Origin: an uncultured bacterium | GTDB lineage: Bacteria > Cyanobacteriota > Vampirovibrionia > Gastranaerophilales > Gastranaerophilaceae | Direction: 5' to 3' | Assembly: GCA_905211505.1 (NCBI GenBank) | Contig: CAJMAX010000002.1 | Coordinates: 1-52,335 of the forward strand | DNA: 52,335 nt | In this document: positions 51,918-52,335 of the stretch, piece after piece | Layout of the letters: each line of letters begins with the position of its first letter | Numbering within the stretch: the first letter of the stretch is position 1 | Position numbers and translations under genes: made by a program | The notes under the pieces: model-generated | The model's input: the letters and a program-made list of their open reading frames with translations, nothing else | Database searches by the model: none | Told to the model about the DNA's origin: nothing

Positions 51918-51923
51918 ATTATA
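51918..51923 (-). promoter_or_regulatory. -10 box of the TPR-HAD unit
   Basis: TATAAT with 6 nt (TTTGAT) to the ATG at 51911; TGGATA 17 nt upstream is a weak -35. Confidence 0.5.
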
Positions 51924-52048
51924 GTCTAAACTTTCCAAAATATCCAGAGATTCATTTTGTGTTAATTTTGTAACATTTTAAATCTAAAAATTTGACGATT
52001 TTCAAAATGGGATAATAATATTATCAGATGTCTCTTTTACTGAACTAT

Positions 52049-52083
52049 TTCCTGCTATTACTCCTTTTAGCAGGAATTTTTTT
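52049..52083 (+). terminator. Intrinsic terminator of an unassigned short + transcript
   Basis: TTCCTGCTA/TAGCAGGAA stem with a 10-nt loop and seven T. No + strand gene ends here; a promoter-like TTGACG (51992-51997) with AATAAT lies just upstream. Confidence 0.6.
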
Positions 52084-52303
52084 ATTCCTCAAATTGGAAG
52101 AGTTTAACGGATGGAATGTTTAAAGCATTTGAAATTTTGTTTACTGTTTTAAGTGTTATGTTGCATTTACCATTTTCGATTTGGCTTAATCTGTGTTCTG
52201 ATACGTCAATTAGTTCTCCAAGTTGTGCTTGAGTCAGGTTCCGTTTCATACGATAAATTTTTAGGCGTAATCCAAATTCTTTAAGGAAAATATTATCTAG
52301 CAT
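52082..52303 (-). CDS. XRE-family HTH regulator
   Basis: A 73-residue XRE protein with a complete helix-turn-helix: FGLRLKIYRMKRNLTQAQLG, ELIDVSEHRLSQIENGKCN and KISNALNIPSVKLFQF. TAAAAT (52310-52315) lies 6 nt before the ATG with no Shine-Dalgarno. TTTATCAA/TTGATAAA (52312-52334) overlaps that -10, an autorepression layout. It reads away from the right edge, as the HTH partners of pilin genes do. Confidence 0.8.
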   Translation of the reverse strand: MLDNIFLKEFGLRLKIYRMKRNLTQAQLGELIDVSEHRLSQIENGKCNITLKTVNKISNALNIPSVKLFQFEE

Positions 52304-52311
52304 ATTAGCAT

Positions 52312-52334
52312 TTTATCAATGCTATATTGATAAA
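52312..52334. promoter_or_regulatory. Operator-like palindrome at the right edge
   Basis: TTTATCAA and TTGATAAA, perfect 8-bp arms with a 7-nt spacer, overlapping the -10 of the XRE gene. Confidence 0.6.
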
Positions 52335-52335
52335 T

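Noticed and set aside
1..52335. CRISPR arrays, tRNA and rRNA genes, rho-independent phage or IS transposase genes
   Set aside because: No regularly spaced repeats, no cloverleaf with CCA-like end and TTCGA loop, and no transposase or integrase motifs were seen in gaps or genes.

Overview
The window is AT-rich, densely coding bacterial chromosome that uses TGA as a stop codon. I infer a gut member of the non-photosynthetic cyanobacterial sister lineage (Gastranaerophilales, formerly Melainabacteria). The reasons are six type IV pilin-like genes with near-identical FTLSEVLITLGIIG-type N-termini, an SLH-domain surface protein, a polyprenyl diphosphate synthase followed by a DUF212/PAP2-like gene as I recall from cyanobacteria, and several short secreted or glycine-rich families that I cannot match to named families. 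The taxonomic call is inference.

Layout. 1-3.7 kb: a secreted TPR protein, queE overlapping a reduced DnaJ, and a divergent PurD-like ATP-grasp gene. 3.8-5.5 kb: a small protein and a tandem pilin-like pair. 5.7-7.6 kb: a strongly promoted pair encoding a NifU-like scaffold and a GGGtGRT protein. 7.6-8.1 kb: no gene, but a structured RNA candidate. 8-13 kb: rnhB, a 51-aa gene, a pilin/HTH pair, rbgA-rplS, a 49-aa gene and pyk. 13-23.4 kb: cell-surface and lineage-specific genes (SLH protein, Cys-rich protein, glycine-zipper proteins, a coiled-coil protein, a two-domain 623-aa protein) plus a uridine-kinase-like gene. 23.5-25.1 kb: a degenerate GGDEF protein and a 550-bp element with 20-bp terminal inverted repeats. 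25-33.5 kb: housekeeping genes (TIGR02757, rsgA, ispA-like, DUF212, a two-component system, tadA, a DciA-like gene, nrnA, a YihY/BrkB-like gene). 33.6-42.4 kb: translation block prfA-ylxR-infB-rbfA-truB, interrupted between infB and rbfA by a pilin/HTH pair, then two envelope genes and a HicB-like gene. 42.4-52.3 kb: a P-loop kinase, another pilin/HTH pair, glyQ, two tandem APC permeases, a further pilin/HTH pair, a HAD hydrolase, a TPR protein and a terminal XRE gene.

The most interesting system-level signal is a repeated module. Four of the six pilin-like genes (9.0, 37.5, 43.3 and 49.6 kb) stand head-to-head with a small HTH-type protein, and the gap holds perfect inverted repeats that overlap promoter elements. 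The best case has a consensus TTGACA-17-TATAAT promoter with the palindrome in its spacer. A fifth HTH gene at the right edge also abuts such a palindrome, so I predict another pilin-like gene just outside the window. One copy has a frameshifted start and one regulator lacks a canonical start codon, as if the modules turn over.

A second genome-style signal is that at least ten genes without a Shine-Dalgarno have a -10-like hexamer exactly 6 nt before the ATG, which predicts leaderless mRNAs. All functional calls come from reading the sequence; no search was run.
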